From Planctomycetota bacterium (GTDB taxonomy: Bacteria > Planctomycetota > UBA1135 > GCA-002686595): a stretch of DNA of 55,579 bases. The stretch is from positions 1-55,579 of the forward strand of contig NYUD01000063.1 in assembly GCA_002683825.1 (NCBI GenBank). The letters are read 5' to 3'. Shown here piece after piece: positions 1 through 8,000 of this stretch (its first letter is position 1; the number at the start of each line of letters is the position of its first letter). The position numbers were made by a program, and so were the translations under genes. Below the pieces are notes generated by a model that ran no database searches, was not told where the DNA came from, and saw nothing but the letters and a program-made list of their open reading frames with translations.

Positions 1-1104
1 CTCGAGCAGGTCGCGCAGCTCGACCGGGCTGAGCTCCGTCAGGTCCACCGGCTGCTCGTTGCTGTCGAGCACGAGGGGGTAGGCCTGCTCTCCCGCGCGC
101 CACTGGATGGCGAGCTGCACCTCGTCCGACTCGTCGTCGCGGACCGTGAAGCGGATCGGGATGTTGCCGCGGTCCTTGATTCCGTTGACGAATGCACCTG
201 CGTCGAGGACGGTGAAGGGGGGCTCGTTGTTGTCGATGCGGACCCCCCCCAGCGTGACCGTATGAACGCCCTCAACAAACCCGTCTTTCGCCGTGATACG
301 CACACCGACGCCCTTGATTTCCTGACCGGCCAGGTCGGAAACAGAGTCCCAGGAGAAGGACTTTTGCTCGGCAACGGGCTGTGACGGGAGTTCATCGAAT
401 ACGTTGGGATCGAGGGTGGGTTGTGATGGCGTATTCCCCGCCGGGCGCATGAGGTCCCAGTTCACGTTGTCCGTGGTGAACTCCGCCGTGACGTCGAGCG
501 GATCTCCCGCGCTGTCGCTGACGTAGAACGTCAGCCCGACGTTTCCGCCGTATTCGTCGGAGTCAGGAGGATCGAGACCCACGTCCGAGACCACCGGAGC
601 GTCGTTCCCCACCTCCGCAGGCACCGGGTCCGGCGAGATGCCTCCCACAACCTCCATGCGGATCGTCAGCCTGTCCTCGTACTGATGACCCAGGACCGAG
701 CCGAAGTTCCATTCCAGGACTTGATCGCTCCCGTCGGTCGCCAACCCCGTCAACTCCGTCGAATCGATCTCCTCCTCGATCCTGCTATCCGGGTCGTTCG
801 GGTCGTTCGGGTCGTTCGGGTCGGGAAGGGAGTAGAACATCCTCACCGTCGCCAAGTCCCCTTCCTGGTCGGTGAGACGGAAGCGGATCGCCGCAGGCGA
901 AGTCACCGCCCGCTGAGCCAGGTCGTTCGGGTCGGTGACGCTCAGGTCACTCCCCACCGTCGCGGCGTTCCCTCCGCCGTCGTCGTCGGCGCTCGCCACG
1001 ACGCCCGCCGTGAAGGCGCCGCAGGAGGCGAGCAGGGCGGTGGAAGCGAGGAGCGTGCAGACGCGAAGAGAGCGAAGCAGGGGATCGTCCGCGTACGCAG
1101 CCAC
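1..1104 (-). CDS. Secreted lipoprotein with Ig-like/beta-sandwich character, 3' end outside the window
   Basis: The frame is open from a GTG at 1104 to the window edge (368 codons), so the C-terminus is missing. The N-terminus has a basic stretch, a hydrophobic core and the lipobox LLASC at about residues 25-29, which predicts a lipid-anchored extracytoplasmic protein. The rest alternates short beta-type segments rich in Asp, Pro, Gly and Thr, as in Ig-like or cadherin-like folds. A run of four NDP units at about residue 90 is encoded by a 9-bp tandem repeat. No catalytic motif is visible and I do not recognise a family. The GTG is the only reasonable start before the signal peptide; no clear ribosome site precedes it. 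It lies 53 bp behind the next minus-strand gene, so the two may be co-transcribed. Confidence 0.75.
   Translation of the reverse strand, partial: MAAYADDPLLRSLRVCTLLASTALLASCGAFTAGVVASADDDGGGNAATVGSDLSVTDPNDLAQRAVTSPAAIRFRLTDQEGDLATVRMFYSLPDPNDPNDPNDPDSRIEEEIDSTELTGLATDGSDQVLEWNFGSVLGHQYEDRLTIRMEVVGGISPDPVPAEVGNDAPVVSDVGLDPPDSDEYGGNVGLTFYVSDSAGDPLDVTAEFTTDNVNWDLMRPAGNTPSQPTLDPNVFDELPSQPVAEQKSFSWDSVSDLAGQEIKGVGVRITAKDGFVEGVHTVTLGGVRIDNNEPPFTVLDAGAFVNGIKDRGNIPIRFTVRDDESDEVQLAIQWRAGEQAYPLVLDSNEQPVDLTELSPVELRDLLE
791..826. repeat. 9-bp tandem repeat inside the lipoprotein gene
   Basis: The unit gggtcgttc occurs three times perfectly (791-817), followed by a fourth changed copy. On the minus strand it encodes repeated Asn-Asp-Pro. 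Such a repeat can change length by slippage without shifting the frame. Confidence 0.85.
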
Positions 1105-1157
1105 GCCCCGATCGCCGGGCCGGGCCGTCCTTCGAGATGCGGTGGTTCGCCGGGACG

Positions 1158-1889
1158 TCACGTTCTTCTACGGAGAAGGGCCCCCGTGGTCGAGACGACG
1201 AGCGCCAGGACGACCAGCGGCACGAGGTGCAGCGCCGGCACGGGAGCCGGCGTCGAGACGAGCGAGACGTTGTCGATGCCCACGTCCCAGTCCTGAAAGA
1301 TGGCGAAGAAGGAAGGGTTCAACCACCAGAGCTCGACGCGATCGACGCTCGTGATCACGTCGTTCCAGTCGATCCCCGGACGGAAGTTCTCGAGGTCGCC
1401 GGCCCATCCGCCCGACCAGCCGGGGGGAACGGGGTCCGTCGACAGGCTCGGAACGGGAAACTGGAAGCTCTTCCAGCCTGCACCGGGCTGGGGCACCTCG
1501 GAGCCGACGTAGTACGCGTAGTCGTCGTCCGTCACGGCGAGGGTGCCCTTGGTGTCGCGCAGGAGAAGCGAGAACTCCCGCCCCCCGGCACCGAAGCTGG
1601 CCGAGTTCGTGATCGCATCCACGCTGAGGGCGGTGATGCCGAGCGCGCGCAAGTCGCCCAAAAAACCCGAAGCCGTGCCGTCGTCGGTGGTCGGGATCGG
1701 CGCGAACGAAGACACCGATGTGTTGTGCAGAAAACCGCCCGGGTTGCCGCCCGTCGTCTCCAGGATGTCGGGCACCGCTACGTTGAAGGACCAGCCCCCG
1801 TCGTTGTCACCACCCTCGAAGTCGTCCGTCTCCTGGGCACGGGAGAGCGGAGTCAACAGCAACAGCAGAGCCAGGGTGCCTGGGTTCAT
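1158..1889 (-). CDS. Secreted laminin-B-like protein with C-terminal membrane-anchor tail
   Basis: This encodes 243 residues. The ATG at 1889 is chosen because it directly precedes a signal peptide (MNPGTLALLLLLTPLSRAQ); a longer in-frame extension reads as out-of-frame noise. Residues 20-205 form one domain starting DDFEGG and containing W-FQFP and VDRVELWW segments, the pattern of laminin-B/concanavalin-like domains found in bacterial PEP-CTERM-type proteins. The tail (about 212-243) is VPALHLVPLVVLALV followed by a small helix and RRR, which resembles IPTL/VPxxP-type C-terminal sorting or anchor signals. No sortase or exosortase gene is in the window. Function is unknown; a surface-displayed carbohydrate-binding role is only an inference. 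Confidence 0.8.
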   Translation of the reverse strand: MNPGTLALLLLLTPLSRAQETDDFEGGDNDGGWSFNVAVPDILETTGGNPGGFLHNTSVSSFAPIPTTDDGTASGFLGDLRALGITALSVDAITNSASFGAGGREFSLLLRDTKGTLAVTDDDYAYYVGSEVPQPGAGWKSFQFPVPSLSTDPVPPGWSGGWAGDLENFRPGIDWNDVITSVDRVELWWLNPSFFAIFQDWDVGIDNVSLVSTPAPVPALHLVPLVVLALVVSTTGALLRRRT

Positions 1890-2206
1890 CGCGGTGACGG
1901 TGGGCGTAAGCGTTACGCGGCAGCGCCGGATGTGATTGTAAGGGAAATGGGGGAATCGGGCGCAAAGCGCAGATACGTCCACCCCCGATCTCCTCGCCGC
2001 GCGGCCCGATGGCCGTGGGACGTTCGAATGGACGCGCTCCCCCGCGGCCTGGAGCGTACGGCGACTTGCGAGGGGCCGCTTCGCCCGCCAAGGCGAAGCC
2101 GTTTTCCGCGGGGATCTCCCACACGCCCGCCCCGCCCCCTCCCGTTCCACAAGTAAAACGAGGAAACCCGAGCCAAAATCCCCATCTTCTCGCCCAATGG
2201 AGGTAC
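1890..2206. other. Divergent intergenic region
   Basis: This separates the minus-strand secreted protein from the plus-strand PhyH operon and should hold both promoters. A -10-like TACAAT reads on the minus strand at 1940-1935 without a clear -35. No RNA gene or hairpin stands out. Confidence 0.4.
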
Positions 2207-3487
2207 ATGTCTCCCGAGACCCGCATCACCCCCGAGGTGCGTTATCACCTGGACCTGAAGGGCTACCACGTCCAGCGACGGGCCTTCCCCGAGTCCACGC
2301 TCGAGACCCTCGAGCGTTCCCTTCTGGATCTCGAGGCCGGGGCTCCTTCCGGCCTCCCGCCCACCTGTCCGTCCACCTGGACGCCCGCGGTCAACGAGAT
2401 GCGCTTGTTCAACCTCGTCGATTGCGGCGAGCCGTTCGAGGAATTGATCGACCATCCCGCGATCCTCGACTGGGTGAGGGAGTTCGTGCCCGGCCCGCAG
2501 CGCCTGACCGAGGCGTACAGCATCACCCGCGGTCGGGGGATCGGTTTGCCCCTGCATCGGATTCAGTCGGCTCGCTACTACCTCACCGGCGAAGGTCCCC
2601 GGTGTGACCACCTCACCGCGGTGGTGTTTCTGTCGGATTGCGGCCCCGAGGATGGGCCGATGGTCGTCTTCGAGGGGACGCACAAGCTGATGGCTCCCTT
2701 TCCCTACAACCGCGTGCATCCCGACTGGGATCCTCCCGCCCACGATCGGGGTTTCATCGATTCGTTCATGGAGCGGGGGGAAGGGCGCGGCGATGCGGTC
2801 GCATGGGAGGACATTCCCGGTTATCGCGAGCTTCACGTTCGACGGGGGGACTTGATCGTATTCGTCCAGAGTCTGTGGCACGGGGCGAAGGACCTGCGCT
2901 CGGATCGAGTGCGACGGTCGCTGTACTACTCCTACAGTCCGTATCACTTCGCGAACTGGCACGGGGTCACCTTCTCGGACGAACTGAAGGCCAGGGTCAC
3001 TCCCCTTCGACGCAGGCTCCTGTCGGGACCGTTCATCGGATCCCGCTACGCGGGTATAGACACGCGGGACATTCCCGACTGCGACGAATTTCCCGTGCAA
3101 CCCGAATCGGAGCTGGGACCGCGGCCGATCGTTGCGCCGCACGAAGAGGAGATCCCCTCCTTCGACCGGTTCCTCGAGGCCGCATCGATGCGTTATTCCA
3201 CGGGTGCCCGTGAGGCCGCCGGCCGGGACGGGCGCTGTCACTTGCGACTCCACGGTGAGCGGGGCGGCGACTGGTCCGTCGAGTTCCAGAACGGTTCGAT
3301 GTCCGTCGAGCGCCGGGTCCGGCCCGGTGCGGACACCTGGATCGAAACGTCGGTCGAGGATCTCGTGCGTCTGGTTCAGGGGCAGGCCGACGTGGCCCAG
3401 GTGTTCTACAACGGTCGCGTGACCGTCCGCGGCGACATGGGCCTGGCGATGCGGCTCGCGTCCCTTTTGGTCTCCGGTTCCCGATGA
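2207..3487 (+). CDS. Phytanoyl-CoA dioxygenase-family protein fused to an SCP2-like lipid-binding domain
   Basis: This encodes 426 residues. The ATG at 2207 follows GGAGG at 2199-2203; a longer open frame upstream has no signal. Residues 1-300 match the PhyH fold of Fe(II)/2-oxoglutarate oxygenases: GLPLHRIQSARYY (112-124), a VVFLSD strand, EGTHK near 156-160, the distal WHGAKD with H225, and R237/R238 where 2-oxoglutarate is usually held. In the first metal motif the expected H-x-D reads H117-R-I119, so the carboxylate ligand appears to be absent. Residues about 325-426 resemble an SCP-2 sterol-carrier domain (GDWSVEFQNG, then DLVRLVQGQ and a VRGDMGLAMRL end). The stop overlaps the next start as ATGA, so it is coupled to the radical SAM gene. 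Oxidation or tailoring of a lipid or secondary metabolite is inferred; the substrate is unknown. Confidence 0.85.
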   Translation: MSPETRITPEVRYHLDLKGYHVQRRAFPESTLETLERSLLDLEAGAPSGLPPTCPSTWTPAVNEMRLFNLVDCGEPFEELIDHPAILDWVREFVPGPQRLTEAYSITRGRGIGLPLHRIQSARYYLTGEGPRCDHLTAVVFLSDCGPEDGPMVVFEGTHKLMAPFPYNRVHPDWDPPAHDRGFIDSFMERGEGRGDAVAWEDIPGYRELHVRRGDLIVFVQSLWHGAKDLRSDRVRRSLYYSYSPYHFANWHGVTFSDELKARVTPLRRRLLSGPFIGSRYAGIDTRDIPDCDEFPVQPESELGPRPIVAPHEEEIPSFDRFLEAASMRYSTGAREAAGRDGRCHLRLHGERGGDWSVEFQNGSMSVERRVRPGADTWIETSVEDLVRLVQGQADVAQVFYNGRVTVRGDMGLAMRLASLLVSGSR

Positions 3488-5091
3488 CGCGCGAACCGGG
3501 CGGCGCGCGAGGCCCGCTGCGAATCGCGCTCGTCAACTTGCGCTCGCAGAACGACGACTGGCATCAGATCGTGATGGTGCCCCTGGGAGTGATGTACATC
3601 TCCTCCGCCCTGAAGCGAGCCTTCGGTTCCGAGGTCGATGTCGCCCTGTTCGACATGACCCTGTGTCCGGCGCGCGGCGACACCGCGCCCCTGGTCCGCG
3701 CGTTTCTGCAACGCCACCGACCCGACGTCGTGGGTTTGCGCGGGTTCAGCTCGCACGCCGATCAGTTTCCCGTCGTGGCGGGGCTGGCCAAGAAGCTGAA
3801 TCCCGAGTGCCTCGTCATCGCCGGCGGACCCCATGCCAGCACCGGATCACGCGGGCTGCATGCCGAGGAATCGATCGATGCGGTTGTCGCCGGGGAGGGC
3901 GAGGAGACGATCGTCGAGCTGGTCGGCAACCTGCTTGCGAAGCGTCCGTTTCGAGAGACGCCCGGGCTTTCCTGGTTCGAAGGCAACGAGGTGCGCAAGA
4001 GTCCGTCGCGACCCATGATCCAGGATCTCGATGACATCGCGCTTCCGGACTACTCGCTTCTGGATCTGAACGCCTATCAACGACAGATGACGATGTGTGG
4101 GTTCCTGCCCGAGGGGAAGTTCACGTCGATCTTCACGTCGCGCGGGTGCCACTACCGTTGCACGTACTGCCACGACAACTTCGGCAAGCGCGTGCGCTAT
4201 CGCTCCGTGGACAGCGTCATCGACGAGATCGGCTACCTGATCGAGGAGCACGGCGTCGATGAGTTTCACGTGATCGACGACATCTTCAACGCGGATCGCA
4301 AGCGCGCGATCGGGATATTCAACGAGGTCGTGCGACGTGGCTGGAAGATCCGGTTCGCCTTTCCCAACGGACTGCGGGGCGACATCATGACCGAGGAGTT
4401 CGTCGCAGCCGCGCGCGAAGCCGGAGCGTATCACTGGGCGATCGCCGTCGAAACCGCCACGCCCCGCATCCAGAAGCTCGTCAAGAAGCACAACCAGCTG
4501 GACAAGGTCGTCGAGGCGATCGAGATGTCGGACCGCCACGGGGTCTTCACGTGTACGTTCAACATGCTGGGATTCCCCGGCGAAACGGAAGCGGAGATGC
4601 AGGCGACGATCGACCTGAACCTCGAATCCAGGGCCCACATGATGGCGGTCTTCGCCGTGACACCGTACGAGGGGACGACTCTCTTCGATGAGAGCGGTTC
4701 CGCCGAAGACGGCGAGCTGGGGTCGGGAGGCTACCACCGTTTCTCGGAGGAGGTCGCGGACCCCGGTCTCTCGGACGTTCCGCGCTCGCGTATTCAGGAG
4801 CTGATCGTCGATGCGTATGCGCGCTTCTACTTCAGCGGCGATCGTCTCCAGCGAATGATGGAACTCTCCTCCAGCTGCCACAGCCTCGTGCACCTCGCCC
4901 TGAACCTGGAGGAGCGACGCTGGGCGGCGAACTATTCCTTTGACACGCTGCCGGACGCTCGGGCCGCGCGTTCGCTCGCGGATCTGAATCGACGCGCGCG
5001 CGAGCTAGCACCCGAGTTGTGCTCGCACCTGCCCGTCCCCGGGGTCGAGCTTGCGGGGAATGGACCCGCGATCAACCGGCCGGTTTCTTGA
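3484..5091 (+). CDS. B12-binding-domain radical SAM protein
   Basis: This encodes 535 residues. An N-terminal Rossmann-like cobalamin-binding domain (about 12-155) contains PLGVMYISSAL, DVVGLRGFSS, VIAGGPHAS and DAVVAGEGEET. The radical SAM core (about 210-420) has the CxxxCxxC cluster motif at C222, C226 and C229 (GCHYRCTYCH). The canonical DxHxxG cobalamin loop is absent, as in many class-B members. It starts inside the stop of the PhyH-SCP2 gene (ATGA), so the two are translationally coupled and may modify the same substrate. Family members perform methylations, ring contractions or other radical rearrangements; the reaction cannot be read here. The 3' end overlaps the convergent methyltransferase gene by 20 bp. 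Confidence 0.92.
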   Translation: MTREPGGARGPLRIALVNLRSQNDDWHQIVMVPLGVMYISSALKRAFGSEVDVALFDMTLCPARGDTAPLVRAFLQRHRPDVVGLRGFSSHADQFPVVAGLAKKLNPECLVIAGGPHASTGSRGLHAEESIDAVVAGEGEETIVELVGNLLAKRPFRETPGLSWFEGNEVRKSPSRPMIQDLDDIALPDYSLLDLNAYQRQMTMCGFLPEGKFTSIFTSRGCHYRCTYCHDNFGKRVRYRSVDSVIDEIGYLIEEHGVDEFHVIDDIFNADRKRAIGIFNEVVRRGWKIRFAFPNGLRGDIMTEEFVAAAREAGAYHWAIAVETATPRIQKLVKKHNQLDKVVEAIEMSDRHGVFTCTFNMLGFPGETEAEMQATIDLNLESRAHMMAVFAVTPYEGTTLFDESGSAEDGELGSGGYHRFSEEVADPGLSDVPRSRIQELIVDAYARFYFSGDRLQRMMELSSSCHSLVHLALNLEERRWAANYSFDTLPDARAARSLADLNRRARELAPELCSHLPVPGVELAGNGPAINRPVS

Positions 5092-5839
5092 GGTGCAGCG
5101 CGCCGAAGGAATAGGCGACCGACAGGTAGTCCATCCCGTCGACCGTCGGCACCACGGTCTTCACCGGCGGACCGATCTCGGGGTCGAACACCGGTTCGTC
5201 GGGTGGTTCGCCGACCAGTTCCATTTCCGAAGCGGCGACGATCTCGGTCATGATCTCCTCGATCGTCGTCGGCGGGTCGCCCACGTACCGGCCATCGACG
5301 CCGTAGTCGAAGGTCATCAAGAGCGAAGCTCCCGGTTTCAGAACGCGCCGCACCTCCGACCAGAAGAGCGCTCGTTCCCCCCGCAACAACCCTTCGAAGA
5401 CGGAGATGCACGAGACGGCATCGATCGAATCGTCGGCGATGGGCCAGCGACCCTCGGCGGGCAGCAAGGCGTCCAGCTCGCCCCCGGGCGGAAACGCGTT
5501 TGCATTGGCCGTGATCTCCTCCACGACCACGGGGTCCGCATCGACGACGACGACCTGATAACCCTGTTCCGCCAGGTAGTAGGAGACGGGGCTGTTGCCG
5601 CCCCCGAGGTCGAGGATGCGCTGAATCCTCCCCGCAGCCGCCAGCCGGCGCAGCTCGATCAGGACGTGCGTGTTCTCCCAGACGCGCGCGAAATCGTGCC
5701 GCAACGGCCGCCCCAGCTCGCGATAGCGGCGCGATATCTCCTTCAACGCCCGTTCGAGTTCCTGGACCTCGGGTCGTGCGAGGTCATCGCGAAACAGGCG
5801 CAGGATGCGATTGAAAGGAGGCCCCCCGCCGGCGTTCAT
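5072..5839 (-). CDS. SAM-dependent class I methyltransferase
   Basis: This encodes 255 residues from the ATG at 5839, preceded by GGAGG seven bases upstream; longer in-frame extensions overlap the upstream gene. Motif I is ILDLGGGNS (75-83), followed by VVVVDADP (96-103) for the ribose hydroxyls, then SIDAVSCISVFEG and EVRRVLKPGASLLMTFDYG, typical of Methyltransf_11-type enzymes. The start overlaps the stop of the glycosyltransferase gene (ATGA), so they form an operon. The context suggests methylation of a sugar or lipid-linked glycan, but the substrate is not determined. Confidence 0.88.
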   Translation of the reverse strand: MNAGGGPPFNRILRLFRDDLARPEVQELERALKEISRRYRELGRPLRHDFARVWENTHVLIELRRLAAAGRIQRILDLGGGNSPVSYYLAEQGYQVVVVDADPVVVEEITANANAFPPGGELDALLPAEGRWPIADDSIDAVSCISVFEGLLRGERALFWSEVRRVLKPGASLLMTFDYGVDGRYVGDPPTTIEEIMTEIVAASEMELVGEPPDEPVFDPEIGPPVKTVVPTVDGMDYLSVAYSFGALHLKKPAG

Positions 5840-6993
5840 GGAGCCGCCTCCACCGGGGTGTATTTCCACGTACCGATTTCCACCGGAGTCTCGTTCGACA
5901 GGTCGACCACCCGCATCCAGCTTTCGCGCAGCTCGGAGCGGATCCACTCGTTCGGCATCCAGCGGTCGCCTTGCCCGAAGGTGGCCGCCGCGAGGAAGAG
6001 AAAGGGTTCGTAAGCGATCTCGACCACGAAACGCTCGCAGGTCCGGGGCAAGCGCAATACGGGTCGGCCGTCGTCCCACTCGAAAGATCGCACTTTGCGC
6101 GCAGCGACCTTCGCCGCTCGCTTCCGGGCCCAAGCGGTGTTCAAGAAACGCGAGCACATCGCGTTACCCAGGGTACCCACGGGGCCGTACCACTTCCCGA
6201 AGTATCGCGCCCGGCTGATTCGATACCGGCGCTGCGCCTCCTCGCGGTCGGTATTGGACGAGCGGTCGTACAAGTGGACCACGCTCGCCGATCCGACGCG
6301 GACGATGCGGCGCCCGGCCCGCCGGATACGCCGGCCGAGATCCGTGTCCTCGTAGTAGAGGGGATAGCGTTCGTCGAAGAAGCCGATCTCCGCGATCAGA
6401 TCGCGCGGAAAGAGGACGCAAGAACCTCCGAACATCTCTTCCTCGATCGGTTCATCCCTGCCCCATACCGAAAGCGCCGCTCGGGTGCGCCGTTTCGAAT
6501 ACCGCTCGTTCCAGTGTCGGCTGACCGTCCCCAGGGTCGTGCGCACCAGGTCGACGACGGTCGGAAGGATGTGGACCGGCAGATGGACCTCGAGGTCCGG
6601 ATCCGCATAGACGGCCGGCGCGACCGCGCCGACCGAGGGATCGCCGTCCAGAAACGAAACCAGGTTCGTGACGGCACCCGGCGTGAAGAGGATGTCGGGA
6701 TTGCAGACCAGGATCCGCCGGCCGCGCGCATGGCCGTAGGCCAGATTCATCCCCTTGGCATAGCCTCCGTTCTCGTCGTGCAGGATCAGCTTGCCGCCGA
6801 TCTCGTCGACCAGCCGCTCGACCTGCGCTCGCTGCTGGGGAGTGCTGTCGCGGGAGGCGTTGTCGACGACGACGACCTCGTACTCCAGTTCCTCTCCGTC
6901 CTGCGCGCAGGGCGGGTGCGCTACGAGCGTGGACAACGCCTGGATCAGGTAGGGCCAGGAGTTGTAATTGACGAAGAGAGCGGAGAGATCCAC
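5836..6993 (-). CDS. Family 2 glycosyltransferase
   Basis: This encodes 385 residues from the GTG at 6993, which follows a GGGGGG tract. The frame also runs to a TTG at 7035 directly after another stop, but conserved sequence begins only at DLSALFVNYNS. GT2 hallmarks are VVVVDNASRDST, NGGYAKGMNLAYGHARG, the metal-binding-position VCNPDI, EMFGGSCVLFPRD and GFFDERYPLYYEDTDLG. This is the layout of rhamnosyltransferase-type (WbbL-like) enzymes. A C-terminal extension of about 100 residues is not recognised. It is cytoplasmic or membrane-associated and probably adds a sugar to a surface glycan. It is coupled to the methyltransferase downstream. Confidence 0.88.
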   Translation of the reverse strand: MDLSALFVNYNSWPYLIQALSTLVAHPPCAQDGEELEYEVVVVDNASRDSTPQQRAQVERLVDEIGGKLILHDENGGYAKGMNLAYGHARGRRILVCNPDILFTPGAVTNLVSFLDGDPSVGAVAPAVYADPDLEVHLPVHILPTVVDLVRTTLGTVSRHWNERYSKRRTRAALSVWGRDEPIEEEMFGGSCVLFPRDLIAEIGFFDERYPLYYEDTDLGRRIRRAGRRIVRVGSASVVHLYDRSSNTDREEAQRRYRISRARYFGKWYGPVGTLGNAMCSRFLNTAWARKRAAKVAARKVRSFEWDDGRPVLRLPRTCERFVVEIAYEPFLFLAAATFGQGDRWMPNEWIRSELRESWMRVVDLSNETPVEIGTWKYTPVEAAP

Positions 6994-7035
6994 GTACCCC
7001 CCAGGATAAGGCACGCAACGGCTCTGCCACCGCAA

Positions 7036-7227
7036 TCACGAGTTCAACTTCCGCCGCGTCTCGTCCGCGACCACCCGCTCGACGGGCCCGGCACCGCACC
7101 CGTCCCGGGCGACGGCCGTGACCGTGTCGCGCCCCGGGGCGAGCGGGCCGGAGGGTCACCACGGCGGGTCCCCCAGCGGCGCAGATCCCGCACCGTGCGT
7201 AGCTCGTACGCCCACATGTCGATGATC
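7036..7227 (-). pseudogene. Small ORF that looks frameshifted
   Basis: A good ribosome site (GGAGG) precedes an ATG at about 7224, and the reading starts MGPIIDMWAYELRTVRDLRR. After a GGGGG run this frame turns into low-quality Arg/Pro sequence. Two other frames then read VVTLRP and, up to a TGA at 7036-7038, APGRDTVTAVARDG with a plausible LNS ending. Two small indels would restore one product of about 65 residues. Coordinates are approximate. It could be a decayed gene, a consensus error or chance in high-GC DNA. Confidence 0.25.
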
Positions 7228-7252
7228 GGGCCCATGCCCGATCCTCCCGGGC

Positions 7253-7732
7253 CTAATCGTGGCTGAAGATCGCGACCACGAATTCCCGGGCCGCCTGGCC
7301 GATTCCGGGGGCGGAACTTTCACGCGGACCGGCGACGTTCAAGACCCCGATTCCCTTTTTGACCAGCCACCGCCGTACCGCCCCCACGTCCGCGTCGGCC
7401 GCCAGATCCACGAGCAGGTGCGGCCTTTCGTGGCGAACGGCCATCTCACGAGTGAACCGGGTGCCCCCCTCGATCCGGCCCGAATGCAGGATCAGTGTGG
7501 CGTCCGAATCGATCACGTTGCGTTCCGTGCGTACCCGGTATCGGGGTGATCGCGTCTCCTCCAGGTGGTAGCTCTCCGGTATCTCGCCGTCTTCGGCCAG
7601 ACGCCCTCGCGGACACCAGCCGCCGTGTTCCATGCCCACAGCCTGGGCTGCATCCAGGGCTCCCCGATCCACTCCGGTTTGCCCGCCCGAGACGATCCGT
7701 TGCAAGCGAAGGTGAGCGCCGGTGGGTTCCAT
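7253..7732 (-). CDS. YpsA/putative molybdenum-carrier-like protein (SLOG superfamily)
   Basis: This encodes 159 residues using the ATG at 7732; an upstream TTG would add 18 residues without conserved sequence. The N-terminal IVSGGQTGVDRGALDAA and GGWCPRGRLAEDGEIPE segments are the signature of the cpYpsA/MoCo_carrier family, and NVIDSDATLILHSG and GGTRFTRE continue the Rossmann-like nucleotide-binding core. Members are proposed to bind nucleotides or molybdenum cofactor; direct activity is poorly defined. No molybdenum genes are nearby, so the context does not decide its role. It may be co-transcribed with the genes downstream. Confidence 0.85.
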   Translation of the reverse strand: MEPTGAHLRLQRIVSGGQTGVDRGALDAAQAVGMEHGGWCPRGRLAEDGEIPESYHLEETRSPRYRVRTERNVIDSDATLILHSGRIEGGTRFTREMAVRHERPHLLVDLAADADVGAVRRWLVKKGIGVLNVAGPRESSAPGIGQAAREFVVAIFSHD

Positions 7733-8000
7733 GGAGGCCGGGTGGCAGGAGGGGACGGCCGGGCACCCAGGAGGATCGTCCGCCAACTCGACCTGTCGAT
7801 CTCACGACGATTCTCGGGAAAAGGCGAGGGAATGCCAGGACGCGGGCCGGTGAAGCCCCCTGCCGGGCACGGTCAGCTCCCGGGGGGACGTCGGGTCTTG
7901 CTCGTTCGGTCTTCGGGACCGGCCGGGGGAGGAGAGAGCGACGCGGCTTGTTCCCGCGCGGCAACCCGGAGTAGGCTTGCGGCCCGCGGAGAACGTGACC

